The notes: generated by a model from the letters alone, not told the origin. A stretch of DNA of 64,000 nt from Cryobacterium cheniae (GCF_004403395.1 NZ_SOGN01000047.1:1-64000), one strand, 5' to 3'; numbered from the stretch's first letter, positions 38,130-49,213 are shown. Program-made: numbers and translations.

Positions 38130-38897
38130 TTGAGTACCGCAACCGCCGAAACCGTGGGCGCGCCCGTCGTGCCGGAGGAGATCGCGTCCTTCACCGTGAC
38201 CCTGATCATCCGTCGCTACAACCCGGAGGTGGACGCCGAACCGCACTGGGACGACTTCGACGTGCAGATGTACCCGACGGACCGCGTGCTGGACGCGCTG
38301 CACAAGATCAAGTGGGAGCAGGACGGCTCCCTGAGCTTCCGCCGCTCCTGCGCGCACGGCATCTGCGGCTCGGATGCCATGCGCATCAACGGCCGCAACC
38401 GTCTGGCCTGCAAGACCCTGATCAAGGACCTCGACATCACCAAGCCGGTGTACGTGGAGGCGATCAAGGGCCTGCCGCTGGAGAAGGACCTGATCGTGGA
38501 CATGGAGCCGTTCTTCGAATCGTTCCGTGCCGTGCAGCCGTTCCTGGTGGCGAACAGCGCCCCCACCGACGGCAAGGAGCGCATCCAGACCGTCGCCCAG
38601 CGCGAACGCTTCGATGACACGACCAAGTGCATCCTCTGCGCCGCCTGCACGTCGAGCTGCCCGGTGTTCTGGACCGACGGACAGTACTTCGGTCCGGCCG
38701 CGATCGTCAACGCGCACCGCTTCATCTTCGACTCGCGCGACGACAATGCCGCCGTGCGCCTCGACATCCTGAACGACAAGGAAGGCGTGTGGCGGTGCCG
38801 CACGACCTTCAACTGCACCGAGGCGTGCCCCCGCGGAATCCAGGTCACGCAGGCCATCTCCGAGGTCAAGCAGGCCATGCTGCGCGGCACCCAGTAG
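38130..38897 (+). CDS. sdhB: Succinate dehydrogenase iron-sulfur subunit
   Basis: This 255-residue subunit carries all three clusters: [2Fe-2S] (CAHGICGSDAMRINGRNRLA then Cys), [4Fe-4S] (CILCAACTSSCPV) and [3Fe-4S] (CRTTFNCTEACP). The start is TTG 38130, one base after the sdhA stop, with AAAGGAAG upstream; no ATG or GTG fits. This is the only clear TTG start in the window. Confidence 0.95.
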   Translation: MSTATAETVGAPVVPEEIASFTVTLIIRRYNPEVDAEPHWDDFDVQMYPTDRVLDALHKIKWEQDGSLSFRRSCAHGICGSDAMRINGRNRLACKTLIKDLDITKPVYVEAIKGLPLEKDLIVDMEPFFESFRAVQPFLVANSAPTDGKERIQTVAQRERFDDTTKCILCAACTSSCPVFWTDGQYFGPAAIVNAHRFIFDSRDDNAAVRLDILNDKEGVWRCRTTFNCTEACPRGIQVTQAISEVKQAMLRGTQ

Positions 38898-38914
38898 CCG
38901 CACGAACTCGACCG

Positions 38915-38957
38915 GCCGGTCTCCCCACGACGAACATCCGTGGCGAGACCGGCCTTT
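38915..38957 (+). terminator. Intrinsic terminator of the sdh operon
   Basis: GCCGGTCTC-C-CCAC (38915-38928) pairs with GTGG-C-GAGACCGGC (38940-38953), followed by CTTTCGCGTTCT. Confidence 0.8.
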
Positions 38958-38984
38958 CGCGTTCTCGACCGCACGGCCGCCGCC

Positions 38985-38990
38985 TAGGCT
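38985..38990 (+). promoter_or_regulatory. Predicted -10 box of a leaderless yihY transcript
   Basis: TAGGCT, 6 bases, then GTG 38997, directly after the sdh terminator. Confidence 0.5.
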
Positions 38991-38996
38991 GAACTG

Positions 38997-40097
38997 GTGA
39001 ATACTCCCGCGGTGATCGACCGGACCAAGACGCTCGTCGGCCGGGTCATGCGTTCGCGCCCGGTGCGGGTCTTCACCCGTTTCGGGGAGAGCGGCGGCGG
39101 CATCCTCGCCGCCGGCATGTCGTACCAGGCCATCTTCGCGACGTTCGCCGCGCTCTGGCTGACCTTCTCCATCGCCGGGCTGTGGATCACGTCGAACCCC
39201 GACCTGGAGCTGACGCTCTATTCCTTCATCAACCAGTCCGTCCCCGGGCTGATCGGCGAGGACGGTGTGATCGACCCGAGCGACCTCGCCAACGCCCGGG
39301 TCTTGGGCTGGTCGGGCGCCTTCGCTCTGATCGGCCTGCTCGCCACCGTGCTCGGCTGGCTCGCGAATACGGCGCTCGCGGTGCGCACGATCTTCCGGAT
39401 GCCGCCCGACAAGACCTTCATCCTCCTGGTCAAGCTGCGGGAACTGGGCCTCGGCCTGCTGTTCGCGGTGGTGCTGGTGCTGTCGGCGTTGATCTCGATC
39501 GCGAGCACCGAGGCGCTCGGGGCGCTGTTCGGGCTGTTCGGGGTGTCCCGGGATTCGTTCTGGTTCAACGCCGCCGCCCGCTCGGTCGGTCTGCTCCTCG
39601 TGCTCCTGATCGACACCATCACCCTCGCCGCACTGTTCCGGGTGCTGTCGCGGGTGCGGATCCCGTTCCGCCAGCTGATCACCGGCGCCGTCCTGGGCGC
39701 GGCGGGCCTCGGCGTGCTCAAGATCCTCGGCAGCACGCTGCTCGCCGGCGCCGGCCGCAATCCGCTGCTCGCCGCCTTCGCGGTGATCATCGGGCTCCTG
39801 ATCTGGTTCAACCTGACCAGCACGCTGACGCTGCTCGCGGCATCCTGGATCGCCGTCGGCATGGATGACGCCGGACTCTCACCGCGTCGGATCAGCGTGG
39901 ACGAGGTCGCCGCCGAGAAACGCCGCCAGGAGGAGGAGGCGTTCCGCGTGGTCGTGCTGGCCGAGCTTCGGGATGCCCGCCTCGCGCACGACGACGCGAC
40001 CTGGCCCGGCCGGCTGCTCACCGGCCGCCGACTGCGAGCCGCCGAGAAGCGGGCCGCGGAGCTTCCGGCCGACGGGTCCGGGCCGGAGCCAAAGTAG
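38997..40097 (+). CDS. YihY/BrkB-family inner membrane protein
   Basis: This 366-residue protein has about six membrane helices, starting with GGGILAAGMSYQAIFATFAALW, where the AxxxSYxxxFA motif marks the family. A long cytoplasmic C-terminus of about 65 residues (SVDEVAAEKRRQEEEAF and a basic tail) is rich in Arg, Ala and Glu. Function is unknown; the old RNase BN name is wrong for this family. Confidence 0.85.
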   Translation: MNTPAVIDRTKTLVGRVMRSRPVRVFTRFGESGGGILAAGMSYQAIFATFAALWLTFSIAGLWITSNPDLELTLYSFINQSVPGLIGEDGVIDPSDLANARVLGWSGAFALIGLLATVLGWLANTALAVRTIFRMPPDKTFILLVKLRELGLGLLFAVVLVLSALISIASTEALGALFGLFGVSRDSFWFNAAARSVGLLLVLLIDTITLAALFRVLSRVRIPFRQLITGAVLGAAGLGVLKILGSTLLAGAGRNPLLAAFAVIIGLLIWFNLTSTLTLLAASWIAVGMDDAGLSPRRISVDEVAAEKRRQEEEAFRVVVLAELRDARLAHDDATWPGRLLTGRRLRAAEKRAAELPADGSGPEPK

Positions 40098-40100
40098 AAT
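40095..40100 (+). promoter_or_regulatory. Predicted -10 box of a leaderless xthA transcript
   Basis: TAGAAT, 6 bases, then ATG 40107. The box overlaps the yihY stop codon. Confidence 0.5.
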
Positions 40101-40106
40101 CGGGGA

Positions 40107-42078
<1,972 letters not shown>

Positions 42079-42082
42079 GGCG

Positions 42083-42166
42083 GTGCCGTCGGTCGTGCCG
42101 TCGGTCGTGCCGTCGGTCGTGCCGTCGGTCGTGCCGTCGGTCGTGCCGTCGGTCGTGCCGTCGGGT
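42083..42166. repeat. Seven tandem 12-bp units GTGCCGTCGGTC
   Basis: Six identical units run from 42083 to 42154, and a seventh ends GTGCCGTCGGGT. The array fills the trpS-HAD gap and ends 6 bases before the HAD start codon, so it contains that gene's 5' UTR or promoter. Confidence 0.95.
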
Positions 42167-42171
42167 AGCTG

Positions 42172-42981
42172 ATGCCCGCGCCCGCCGTCGTTCTGTTCGA
42201 CCTGGACGACACCCTGTTCGCCCATCGCGGCGCCGTGGCCGACGGCATCCGTGCGCACCTCGATTCACTGGGCGGCACCTTCGCCGACGCCGACCCCGGC
42301 GCTGCGCTGGCGCTCTGGGACGACTTGGAAGAGCGGCACTACCACGCCTACCTCGCCGGAAGTCTGGACTTCGCGGGGCAGCGTCGGGAGCGGGCCCGCG
42401 ACTTCGCGGCGGCGCACGGCGTCACTCTGACCGGGCCCGCGGCGGCTGCCTGGTTCGAGGCGTACTTCCGGCATTACCGGGCGAGCTGGCGCCTCCACCC
42501 GGATGCGCTGCCCTGCCTCGACGCCCTGGCCGTCGCCTTCCGTGGGGTGCGGATCGGGCTGATCACCAACGGTGAGTCGACGCCGCAGGGCCACAAGCTG
42601 GCGGACACCGGGCTCTCCGGGCGGGTGGAGCACGTGATCGCCTCCGGCAGCCTGGGTGTCGCCAAGCCGGACCCCCGCATCTTCCGGCACGCCTGCGCGG
42701 TGTTCGGGTCGGCCCCGGAGCAGACCGTCTACGTCGGCGACCGGCTGCGCACCGACGCGATCGGTGCCGCCGCGGCCGGGCTGACCGGGGTCTGGCTCGA
42801 CCGGACGGGTGCCGGGGCTGGAGCTGGAGCTGGAGCTGGAGCTGGAACTGGGGCTGGAACTGGAGCTGGGGCTGGAGCTGGAGCTGGGCCGGATGCTGCC
42901 GAGGCCGCCCGGCTCGGCGTGCTCCGGATCACCGGCCTCGCCGCCCTGCCCGCCGTCCTCACGGCGCGCGCCTTCTCCTAG
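42172..42981 (+). CDS. HAD-family hydrolase with an internal Gly-Ala repeat
   Basis: This 269-residue phosphatase-like protein has FDLDDTLFAHR (nucleophile Asp, motif I), GLITNGE (motif II), GVAKPDPRIF (motif III Lys) and YVGDRLRTD (motif IV). Helical cap residues lie at about 20-110. After motif IV, residues of about 213-240 are almost pure Gly-Ala with two Thr, encoded by a GGAGCT/GGGGCT hexamer array. The substrate is unknown; relatives act on phosphosugars or nucleotides. Confidence 0.82.
   Translation: MPAPAVVLFDLDDTLFAHRGAVADGIRAHLDSLGGTFADADPGAALALWDDLEERHYHAYLAGSLDFAGQRRERARDFAAAHGVTLTGPAAAAWFEAYFRHYRASWRLHPDALPCLDALAVAFRGVRIGLITNGESTPQGHKLADTGLSGRVEHVIASGSLGVAKPDPRIFRHACAVFGSAPEQTVYVGDRLRTDAIGAAAAGLTGVWLDRTGAGAGAGAGAGAGTGAGTGAGAGAGAGPDAAEAARLGVLRITGLAALPAVLTARAFS
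42811..42893. repeat. Hexamer repeat GGAGCT inside the HAD gene
   Basis: About thirteen imperfect GGAGCT/GGAACT/GGGGCT units encode the Gly-Ala tract. The period is a multiple of three, so copy-number change alters length without frameshift. Confidence 0.9.
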
Positions 42982-43016
42982 CCCCGGCCGACCCCACCCT
43001 CGCGCCTCTCTCCTGG

Positions 43017-43109
43017 GCATAACTCCTGCAAATTGACAACGCCACCTCGTCGGGGCCAGTCGTTACGGGGGCGGCCGGTGCCCCGCCGTGAAATTTGCAG
43101 GAGTTATGC
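43017..43109. repeat. Palindromic repeat, family A, left flank of the DUF559 gene
   Basis: Perfect 18-bp arms at 43017-43034 and 43092-43109 (GCATAACTCCTGCAAATT and its complement) enclose a 57-base loop containing its own CGGGGC/GCCCCG stem. It lies between convergent HAD and DUF559 genes. Confidence 0.9.
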
Positions 43110-43182
43110 ACGAAGTCGGCTCTTGCTCCCGTTGTCGGGTGGCGGGGTGGGCGGTCGCGGTGGGCGCCGAGTACGGCTGTGC

Positions 43183-44070
43183 TCAGGCGTGGGCGCTTCC
43201 GAAGTGGCAAAGGTTCACCAGGTTCCGGATGGCTTTGACCACGCCCGCAGGATCGAACATGATGTCCCGGTAGAGCACACGCAGGGACGGATAGCCGAGC
43301 TCAGCAAGCAATCGGTCCCGGGTACGGTCACGAATGTGGTCGCTCCAGCTCTTATGGAATTGGTGACTGTCCGCCTCGACAACGACGCACCCCTCGACGA
43401 GCAAGTCCACGCGCCCCACACGGTCAATGCGCACTTGGATGTCGCAACGCAGGCCGGCATCGAGGATCAGCTGCCGGAGGACCGTTTCCTGCCCCGCATC
43501 GGACCGCGCATCGATCCTGAATCGCAGGGCTCGGTACTTGGCCGGCACGTGCGCGAAAATATCGGGAACATCTGCTGAGCCGATCTGGCCCTCGTGCAAC
43601 GCCGTGTCGAGGGCGGCCAGTGCGAAATTGCGTGGCTGGCATTGGATGATCTGGGCCAGGGCATCCCGAGGCCCGACGCAGTACTCCGTGCCGTCTCCAG
43701 AGTCGAGCAGAGGCCCCCAATGCAGTTCGACGCCATCACGCCGGGCCTCCGCCAGGCGCACGAAACGGCTGTGAGGTGCGCGCAGCCGCGACCCTTCCCG
43801 CTCAACGTGGAGATGAGTGAACTGGGCGTCGAAGGCGAAGATCCCCAGTTCGTTTGCGGCCGATACGCAGGCCAGTCGACCACCGACGCAGACCGCTTCC
43901 ATCGTGTGGCGATCGGTCCCGGGCCGGGCGTAGTGATCGCGGCGCACCCGCAGCAGGGACCCGGAACGGACAGCGAGGGTGATCTGGGCTCCGGTCATTC
44001 CCGCGGAGATCAGATCATGGCGATGGACAATTCGTCTCGGACCGAAGTCCAGGCTCGTGAAGGGGGTCAT
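43183..44070 (-). CDS. AbiEi/DUF559-type protein with a Vsr-like endonuclease domain
   Basis: This is a 295-residue protein. The N-terminus (RRIVHRHDLISAGMTGAQIT to HYARPG) resembles the winged-helix AbiEi antitoxin domain. The C-terminus has a PD-(D/E)xK-like core: RVGRVDLLVEGC, VVVEADSHQFHKSW, then RDRTRDRLLAELGYPSLRVLY, as in DUF559/Vsr nucleases. No toxin partner such as AbiEii is adjacent. Base composition is visibly lower in GC than the neighbours, which suggests transfer. ATG 44070 has no Shine-Dalgarno sequence. Palindromes with identical arms flank it on both sides. Function is unknown. Confidence 0.7.
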   Translation of the reverse strand: MTPFTSLDFGPRRIVHRHDLISAGMTGAQITLAVRSGSLLRVRRDHYARPGTDRHTMEAVCVGGRLACVSAANELGIFAFDAQFTHLHVEREGSRLRAPHSRFVRLAEARRDGVELHWGPLLDSGDGTEYCVGPRDALAQIIQCQPRNFALAALDTALHEGQIGSADVPDIFAHVPAKYRALRFRIDARSDAGQETVLRQLILDAGLRCDIQVRIDRVGRVDLLVEGCVVVEADSHQFHKSWSDHIRDRTRDRLLAELGYPSLRVLYRDIMFDPAGVVKAIRNLVNLCHFGSAHA

Positions 44071-44149
44071 GCCGCGATCGTGACGGCACTCGATCGCCCT
44101 GCAGGCACCGTGCCGTGATCTGGGGAGAGCACCTCGCCGCACGTGGTTG

Positions 44150-44244
44150 TGCATAACTCCTGCAAATCGTGTTCGCGGCCATGCGAGTAGCCCGTGAATC
44201 CGGGCTTCGAGCAGTACATGCCAAGAATTTGCAGGAGTTATGCA
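44150..44244. repeat. Palindromic repeat, family A, right flank of the DUF559 gene
   Basis: Perfect 18-bp arms at 44150-44167 and 44227-44244 (TGCATAACTCCTGCAAAT and its complement) enclose a 59-base loop with an AGCCCG/CGGGCT stem. It lies upstream of the DUF559 gene and downstream of glpK. Confidence 0.9.
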
Positions 44245-44386
44245 CAGGGACAGCACGGTGAATGAGTGGGCTGGGAGGAGAGACCGGGAGTGACCCGGAA
44301 GGCCTGGGGAGGGAGTGCTCGGGGCACGGATACCGAGACCCGGCGGCCATGTTCGGCCGCCGGGCCTCGGTGGGGTGCGTCGCACC

Positions 44387-44433
44387 GCGCGGGGAGCACC
44401 GGTCGGGGAGCACCGGTGCGGTGCTCCCCGCGC
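44387..44433 (-). terminator. Hairpin downstream of glpK
   Basis: Perfect 14-bp stem, GCGCGGGGAGCACC (44387-44400) with its complement at 44420-44433. A second hairpin follows at 44332-44371. No U-tract is present. Confidence 0.6.
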
Positions 44434-44449
44434 GGTGAGCACCGGCGGG

Positions 44450-45964
44450 CTAGACCACGTCTGCGTCGACCCAGTCGAGGGACTTGGTGACGGCCTTCTT
44501 CCAGTTGCGCAGCAGACGGTCGCGCTCGGCGATGTCCATGCTCGGCTCCCAGCGGGCGTCTTCCTGCCAGTTGGACCGCAGCTCGCCGAGGTCGTTCCAG
44601 AAGCCGACCGCCAAGCCGGCCGCATAGGCCGCACCCAGGGCGGTCGTCTCCGCGACCACCGGGCGCACGACGGACACGCCGAGGATGTCGGCCTGGAACT
44701 GCATCAGCAGGTCGTTGGCCGCGGCCCCGCCGTCGACCTTGAGCTCGGTCAGCGGCACACCGGAGTCGGCGTTGACCGCGTCCAGCACTTCGCGGCTCTG
44801 GTACGCGATCGCCTCGAGCGCGGCACGGGCGATGTGGCCCTTGTTCACGTAACGGGTGAGGCCGACCAGGGCGCCACGGGCATCCGCACGCCAATAGGGC
44901 GCGAACAGGCCGGAGAAGGCCGGCACGAAGTAGGCGCCGCCGTTGTCTTCGACCGACAGGGCGAGCGGCTCGATCTCCTCAGCCGTCTTGATGATGCCCA
45001 GGTTGTCGCGCAGCCACTGCACGAGCGATCCGGTGACCGCGATGGAGCCCTCCAGGGCGTAGTGCGGTTCGGCGTCGCCGAGCTTGTAGCCCAGGGTGGT
45101 GAGCAGGCCGTTCTGGGAGTGCACGATCTCGGTGCCGGTGTTGAAGATCAGGAAGTTTCCGGTGCCGTAGGTGTTCTTGGCCTCGCCCTGGTCGAAGGCG
45201 GCCTGTCCGAACGTCGCCGCCTGCTGGTCGCCCAGGATGCCGGCGATCGGGGTCTCGCGCAGCAAGCTGTGGCCGCTGGCGACGCCGTAGACCTCGGAGG
45301 AGGAGCGGATCTCGGGCAGCATCGACTTCGGCACGTCGAAGGCGGCGAGGATCTCGTCGTCCCACTGCAGTGTTTCCAGGTCCATGAACAGGGTGCGGCT
45401 GGCGTTGGTGACGTCGGTCAGGTGCACGCCGTCCTCGAGGCCGCCGGTGAGGTTCCACAGCACCCAGGTGTCGGTGGTGCCGAACATCAGGTCACCGGCC
45501 TCGGCCTTCTCCCGGGCCCCCTCGACGTTCTCGAGGATCCAGACGATTTTCGTACCGGAGAAGTACGTCGCCAGCGGCAGGCCCACCCTGGCCTTGAAGC
45601 GTTCAACGCCTCCGTCGGCGGCGAGCCGGTCGACGATGGGCTGAGTGCGGGTGTCCTGCCAGACGATGGCGTTGTAGACAGGGATGCCGGTGTGGCGGTC
45701 CCAGACGACGGCGGTCTCGCGCTGGTTGGTGATGCCGACGGCCGCGATGTCGTGGCGGGTCAGGTTGGCCTTGGCCAGGGCCGAACCGATGACCTCACGG
45801 GTGTTGTTCCAGATTTCCATCGGGTCGTGTTCGACCCAGCCGGCGCGGGGGAAGATCTGCTCGTGCTCGAGCTGACCGGTCGAGATGATCGATCCGGACT
45901 TGTCGAAGATGATCGCACGGGTACTGGTGGTCCCCTGGTCGATTGCGATGACGAATTTTGCCAT
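44450..45964 (-). CDS. glpK: Glycerol kinase
   Basis: This 504-residue FGGY-family kinase phosphorylates glycerol to glycerol-3-[19 protein letters not shown] is the ATP loop, [15 protein letters not shown] and [16 protein letters not shown] are conserved substrate-side motifs, and [17 protein letters not shown] and [17 protein letters not shown] lie in the second domain. AGGAG precedes ATG 45964. No glpF or glpD accompanies it; it is divergent from the riboflavin operon. Confidence 0.95.
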   Translation of the reverse strand: MAKFVIAIDQGTTSTRAIIFDKSGSIISTGQLEHEQIFPRAGWVEHDPMEIWNNTREVIGSALAKANLTRHDIAAVGITNQRETAVVWDRHTGIPVYNAIVWQDTRTQPIVDRLAADGGVERFKARVGLPLATYFSGTKIVWILENVEGAREKAEAGDLMFGTTDTWVLWNLTGGLEDGVHLTDVTNASRTLFMDLETLQWDDEILAAFDVPKSMLPEIRSSSEVYGVASGHSLLRETPIAGILGDQQAATFGQAAFDQGEAKNTYGTGNFLIFNTGTEIVHSQNGLLTTLGYKLGDAEPHYALEGSIAVTGSLVQWLRDNLGIIKTAEEIEPLALSVEDNGGAYFVPAFSGLFAPYWRADARGALVGLTRYVNKGHIARAALEAIAYQSREVLDAVNADSGVPLTELKVDGGAAANDLLMQFQADILGVSVVRPVVAETTALGAAYAAGLAVGFWNDLGELRSNWQEDARWEPSMDIAERDRLLRNWKKAVTKSLDWVDADVV

Positions 45965-46039
45965 TATTAACTCCTTTGTCAATGGTGAGTACAAGGTTAT
46001 GCACCAGCCGGGAATTCTTCTGCGGACAACGCGTTGAGA

Positions 46040-46045
46040 TATAAC
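46040..46045 (+). promoter_or_regulatory. Possible -10 of the riboflavin operon
   Basis: TATAAC about 17 bases upstream of the aptamer would start transcription just before the riboswitch. The -35 is weak. The same 98-base region must also hold the divergent glpK promoter. Confidence 0.35.
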
Positions 46046-46061
46046 TAGTAGTAGTAGTAAA

Positions 46062-46189
46062 CGTGCTCCGGGGTCGGTGTAAGTCCGAACCGGCGGTGAA
46101 AGTCCGCGACCCGTACCGCTCCTGGAGCGTGACGGTTGAGCTGGTGAAATTCCAGCACCGACGGTTAAAGTCCGGATGAGAGGCGCACG
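46062..46189 (+). promoter_or_regulatory. FMN riboswitch (RFN element)
   Basis: The conserved core is present: GGGGTCGGTGTAAGTCCGAA, CCGGCGGTGAAAGTCCGCGA, GGTGAAATTCCAGCACCGA and CGGTTAAAGTCCGGATGAGA in order. P1 pairs CGTGC (46062-46066) with GCACG (46185-46189). FMN binding is known to reduce expression of riboflavin genes. The following 109 bases to ribD include a GGGT...ACCC hairpin that could be the expression platform. Confidence 0.96.
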
Positions 46190-46297
46190 AGTCGATTGAC
46201 CATCCCGGTCGGTCGGCGGGTTTCGCGTATGCGCGACCCACCTGGTGTTCGCCGCACCGAAAACCCGGAGTTCGTTTCGCCAACGGACAGGACGGGA

Positions 46298-47314
46298 ATG
46301 ACCGAGAATGCGGCGCTCGAGGCCACCATGCGGCGCGCCCTCGAGCTGGCCGCGAACGGGCCGGCCACGGGCCCGAACCCCCGCGTCGGCTGCGTGCTCC
46401 TGGACGAGTCCGGGCAGGTGCTCGCCGAGGGCTGGCACCGCGGCGCCGGAACCCCCCACGCCGAGGTCGACGCCCTGGCCCGGCTCACGGCGGGTGCCGC
46501 CCGCGGAGCCACCGCCGTCGTCACCCTCGAACCCTGCAACCACACCGGCCGCACCGGCCCCTGCTCGCTCGCCCTGATCGAGGCCGGCGTGACCCGGGTC
46601 GTCTACGCCGTCGCCGACCCCGGCATCGACTCCTCGGGCGGGGCCGACCGGCTCCGCCGCGCCGGGATCGACGTCGCCGGCGGAGTGCTGGCCGGCGCGG
46701 GAGAGGCGTTCCTCGCCGACTGGCTCGTCGCCGCCCGCCTCGGGCGGCCGTTCGTGACGCTCAAGTGGGCGTCGAGCCTCGACGGGCGCGCGGCGGCCGA
46801 CGACGGGACGAGCCGCTGGATCACCGGACCGGAGGCCCGGCAGGACGTGCACCGGCGCCGCGCGGCAGCCGGCGCCATCATCGTCGGAACCGGCACCGTG
46901 CTCGCCGACGACCCCGCACTGACCGCCCGCGACGCCGCGGGAAAGCTCCTGCCGACCCAACCGGTGCCGGTCGTGATCGGCACCCGCGGCGTCCCGGCCG
47001 ACGCGGCCCTCCGCTCCCACCCGCATCCGCCCCTGTTCTTCGCCACCGACGATCTGCTGGCCGTGCTGCACGACCTGCACCGGCGCGGCATCCGTCACGC
47101 GTTCATCGAGGGTGGGCCCACGCTCGCGAGCGCGTTCGTCGCGGCCGGCCTGGTCGACGAGTACCTCGTGTACCTCGCGCCCACGCTGCTCGGCGGCGGG
47201 AGGCTCGCCCTGGGCGACATCGGCGTGGCGGGCATCAGCGACCAGCGCCGCCTGGCCATCGACCACTACGACCGACTCGGCGACGACCTCCTCGTCGTCG
47301 CCCGGCCGAGATAG
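46298..47314 (+). CDS. ribD: Bifunctional diaminohydroxyphosphoribosylaminopyrimidine deaminase/reductase
   Basis: This 338-residue enzyme catalyses the second and third steps of riboflavin synthesis. The N-terminal deaminase has HAEVDAL and [11 protein letters not shown] zinc motifs. The C-terminal reductase has [35 protein letters not shown] and [15 protein letters not shown] 46298 follows AGGACGGGA; an in-frame ATG at 46196 would run into the riboswitch expression platform. Confidence 0.95.
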   Translation: MTENAALEATMRRALELAANGPATGPNPRVGCVLLDESGQVLAEGWHRGAGTPHAEVDALARLTAGAARGATAVVTLEPCNHTGRTGPCSLALIEAGVTRVVYAVADPGIDSSGGADRLRRAGIDVAGGVLAGAGEAFLADWLVAARLGRPFVTLKWASSLDGRAAADDGTSRWITGPEARQDVHRRRAAAGAIIVGTGTVLADDPALTARDAAGKLLPTQPVPVVIGTRGVPADAALRSHPHPPLFFATDDLLAVLHDLHRRGIRHAFIEGGPTLASAFVAAGLVDEYLVYLAPTLLGGGRLALGDIGVAGISDQRRLAIDHYDRLGDDLLVVARPR

Positions 47315-47321
47315 GACACCC

Positions 47322-47954
47322 ATGTTCACCGGAATCATCGAGGAACTCGGCCAGGTCGAGAAGGTGGAGCGATCCGCGGATGCCGCCCGCCTCACCATCC
47401 GCGGCCCGCGAGTCGTGGCCGACGCCGGCCACGGCGACTCGATCGCGGTCAACGGCGTCTGCCTCACCGTGGTGGAGCGCACCGGAGACACCTTCACGGC
47501 CGACGTGATGGCAGAGACCCTGCTGATGTCGACGCTCGACGCCGCGCAGGCCGGCAGCCCGGTCAACCTCGAGCGCGCGGCCCTCGTGGGCGACCGTCTG
47601 GGCGGCCACATCGTGCAGGGCCACGTCGACGGCACCAGCACCCTGCTGAGCGTCACCCCCGGCGAGGCCTGGCGGGTGCTGCGGTTCAGCCTCTCCCCCG
47701 AACTCGCCCCGCTTGTGGCGGGCAAGGGATCCATCGCCGTGGACGGCGTCTCGCTGACCGTCAGCAACATCAGCCCGGCGAGCGAACAGGAGCAGTGGTT
47801 CGAAGTCTCGCTCATCCCCGAAACCCTCACCGCCACGACGCTGGGACAGCGCGTGGCCAATGATCACGTCAACATCGAAACCGACATCCTGGCCCGCCAC
47901 GTGGAGCGCATGCTCGCCCTGGCGGACGCCGGATCGAAAAGGAGCCACCCATGA
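47322..47954 (+). CDS. ribE: Riboflavin synthase alpha chain
   Basis: This 210-residue enzyme dismutates two dimethylribityllumazine molecules to riboflavin. It begins [12 protein letters not shown], and the internal duplication is visible as [10 protein letters not shown] (repeat 1) and [10 protein letters not shown] (repeat 2). [11 protein letters not shown] and [15 protein letters not shown] are conserved. It overlaps ribBA by four bases. Confidence 0.95.
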   Translation: MFTGIIEELGQVEKVERSADAARLTIRGPRVVADAGHGDSIAVNGVCLTVVERTGDTFTADVMAETLLMSTLDAAQAGSPVNLERAALVGDRLGGHIVQGHVDGTSTLLSVTPGEAWRVLRFSLSPELAPLVAGKGSIAVDGVSLTVSNISPASEQEQWFEVSLIPETLTATTLGQRVANDHVNIETDILARHVERMLALADAGSKRSHP

Positions 47955-49213
47955 GCCTCGCCGACATTCCCACCGCGCTGGATGCCCTCCGGCTGGGGAA
48001 ACCGGTCATCGTCGCCGACGATGAGGGCCGCGAGAACGAGGGTGACGTGATCATCTCAGCCCAGATGGCCACGCAGGAGTGGCTCGCCTGGACCGTGCGC
48101 TACTCCTCCGGCTTCATCTGCGCGCCGATGACCAACGACCTCGCGGACAAGCTCGACCTGCCGGTGATGGTGCAGAACAACGAGGACCCCCGCGGCACGA
48201 ACTACACGGTGTCGGTCGACGCGGCCGACCGGCTCAGCACCGGGATCAGCGCGGCCGACCGCGCACACACCCTGCGCGTGCTGGCCGACCCGGCCTCCAC
48301 GCCGTCCAGCCTGCACCGGCCCGGACACATCATGCCGCTGCGCGCGGTGGACGGCGGTGTGCGCGAGCGGGACGGCCACACCGAGGCGGCCGTCGACCTG
48401 ATGAAACTGGCCGGCCTCGTGCCGGTCGCCGGGATCTCCGAGATCGTCGCCGAAGACGGCGAAATGATGCGCCTGCCCGGTCTCCTCGCCCTCGGCGAGC
48501 GCGAGGGCGTGCTGGTGATCACCATCAAGGACCTGATCGCCTACCTGCAGGAATTCCACACCGACACGGCACTGCCCACGGTCAGCCCGATCCTCGAGTC
48601 GCCGCGGGTCGATTTCGAGGTGGAGACCACCGTCCCCACCCGGCACGGCAACTTCCAGGTGCGCGCCTACCGGGACCGGATGACCGGCGCCGACCACGTG
48701 GCCCTCGTCTCCGGCACCCCCACCGACGGCGCGATCGTGCGGGTGCACTCCGAGTGCCTCACCGGCGAGGCGTTCGGCTCGCTCAAATGCGAGTGCGGGC
48801 CTCAGCTGGATGCCGCCCTGGAGACGATCCAGGAGTTCGGCGGCATCGTCGTCTACCTGCGCGGCCAGGAGGGCCGCGGCATCGGGCTGATCAACAAGCT
48901 CCGGGCCTACAAGTTGCAGGAGGACGGTCTGGACACCTTCGACGCCAACGTGGCGCTCGGCCTTCCCGCCGACGCCCGCGACTACGGCGCCGCCACGGCC
49001 ATCCTGCACGAAATGGGCCTCTCTTCCGTGCGGCTGCTGACCAACAACCCGGAGAAGATGCGCCAGCTCGAGGCGCACGGCGTCACCGTGACCGAGCGGG
49101 TGCCGCTCGTCGTCGGCGTCGGCACGCACAACCAGGGCTACCTGGCCGTCAAGCGCGACCGGATGGGCCACCACATCGCAGAAGCAGAGATGCTGAAAGG
49201 AATCGCACTATGA
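47951..49213 (+). CDS. ribBA: Bifunctional DHBP synthase / GTP cyclohydrolase II
   Basis: This 420-residue fusion makes both riboflavin precursors. The N-terminal half has ADDEGRENEGDVI and HIMPLRAVDGGVRERDGHTE of 3,4-dihydroxy-2-butanone-4-P synthase. The C-terminal half has VRVHSECLTGEAFGSLKCEC with the zinc cysteines, and YLRGQEGRGIGLINKLRAYK of GTP cyclohydrolase II. ATGA overlaps at both ends couple it to ribE and ribH. Confidence 0.96.
   Translation: MSLADIPTALDALRLGKPVIVADDEGRENEGDVIISAQMATQEWLAWTVRYSSGFICAPMTNDLADKLDLPVMVQNNEDPRGTNYTVSVDAADRLSTGISAADRAHTLRVLADPASTPSSLHRPGHIMPLRAVDGGVRERDGHTEAAVDLMKLAGLVPVAGISEIVAEDGEMMRLPGLLALGEREGVLVITIKDLIAYLQEFHTDTALPTVSPILESPRVDFEVETTVPTRHGNFQVRAYRDRMTGADHVALVSGTPTDGAIVRVHSECLTGEAFGSLKCECGPQLDAALETIQEFGGIVVYLRGQEGRGIGLINKLRAYKLQEDGLDTFDANVALGLPADARDYGAATAILHEMGLSSVRLLTNNPEKMRQLEAHGVTVTERVPLVVGVGTHNQGYLAVKRDRMGHHIAEAEMLKGIAL

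Larger units (their letters stand above)
44071..44449. other. Non-coding interval with palindrome and hairpins between DUF559 gene and glpK
   Basis: No credible gene is present. It holds the right-hand family A palindrome (44150-44244), a 16-bp stem with one mismatch (44332-44348 with 44355-44371, loop ATGTTC) and the hairpin at 44387-44433. CGGGGAGCACCGG is directly repeated at 44390 and 44405. Confidence 0.7.

Noticed and set aside
42083-42166. CRISPR-like array
   Set aside because: The 12-bp units are contiguous with no spacers and there are no cas genes; it is a simple tandem repeat.
43183-44070. Complete type IV toxin-antitoxin pair
   Set aside because: Only an AbiEi-like domain is visible and it is fused to a nuclease-like domain; no AbiEii-type toxin gene is adjacent.
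46021-46035. Third family B palindrome arm (TGCGGACAACGCG)
   Set aside because: Only a partial match to one arm, with no complementary partner nearby.
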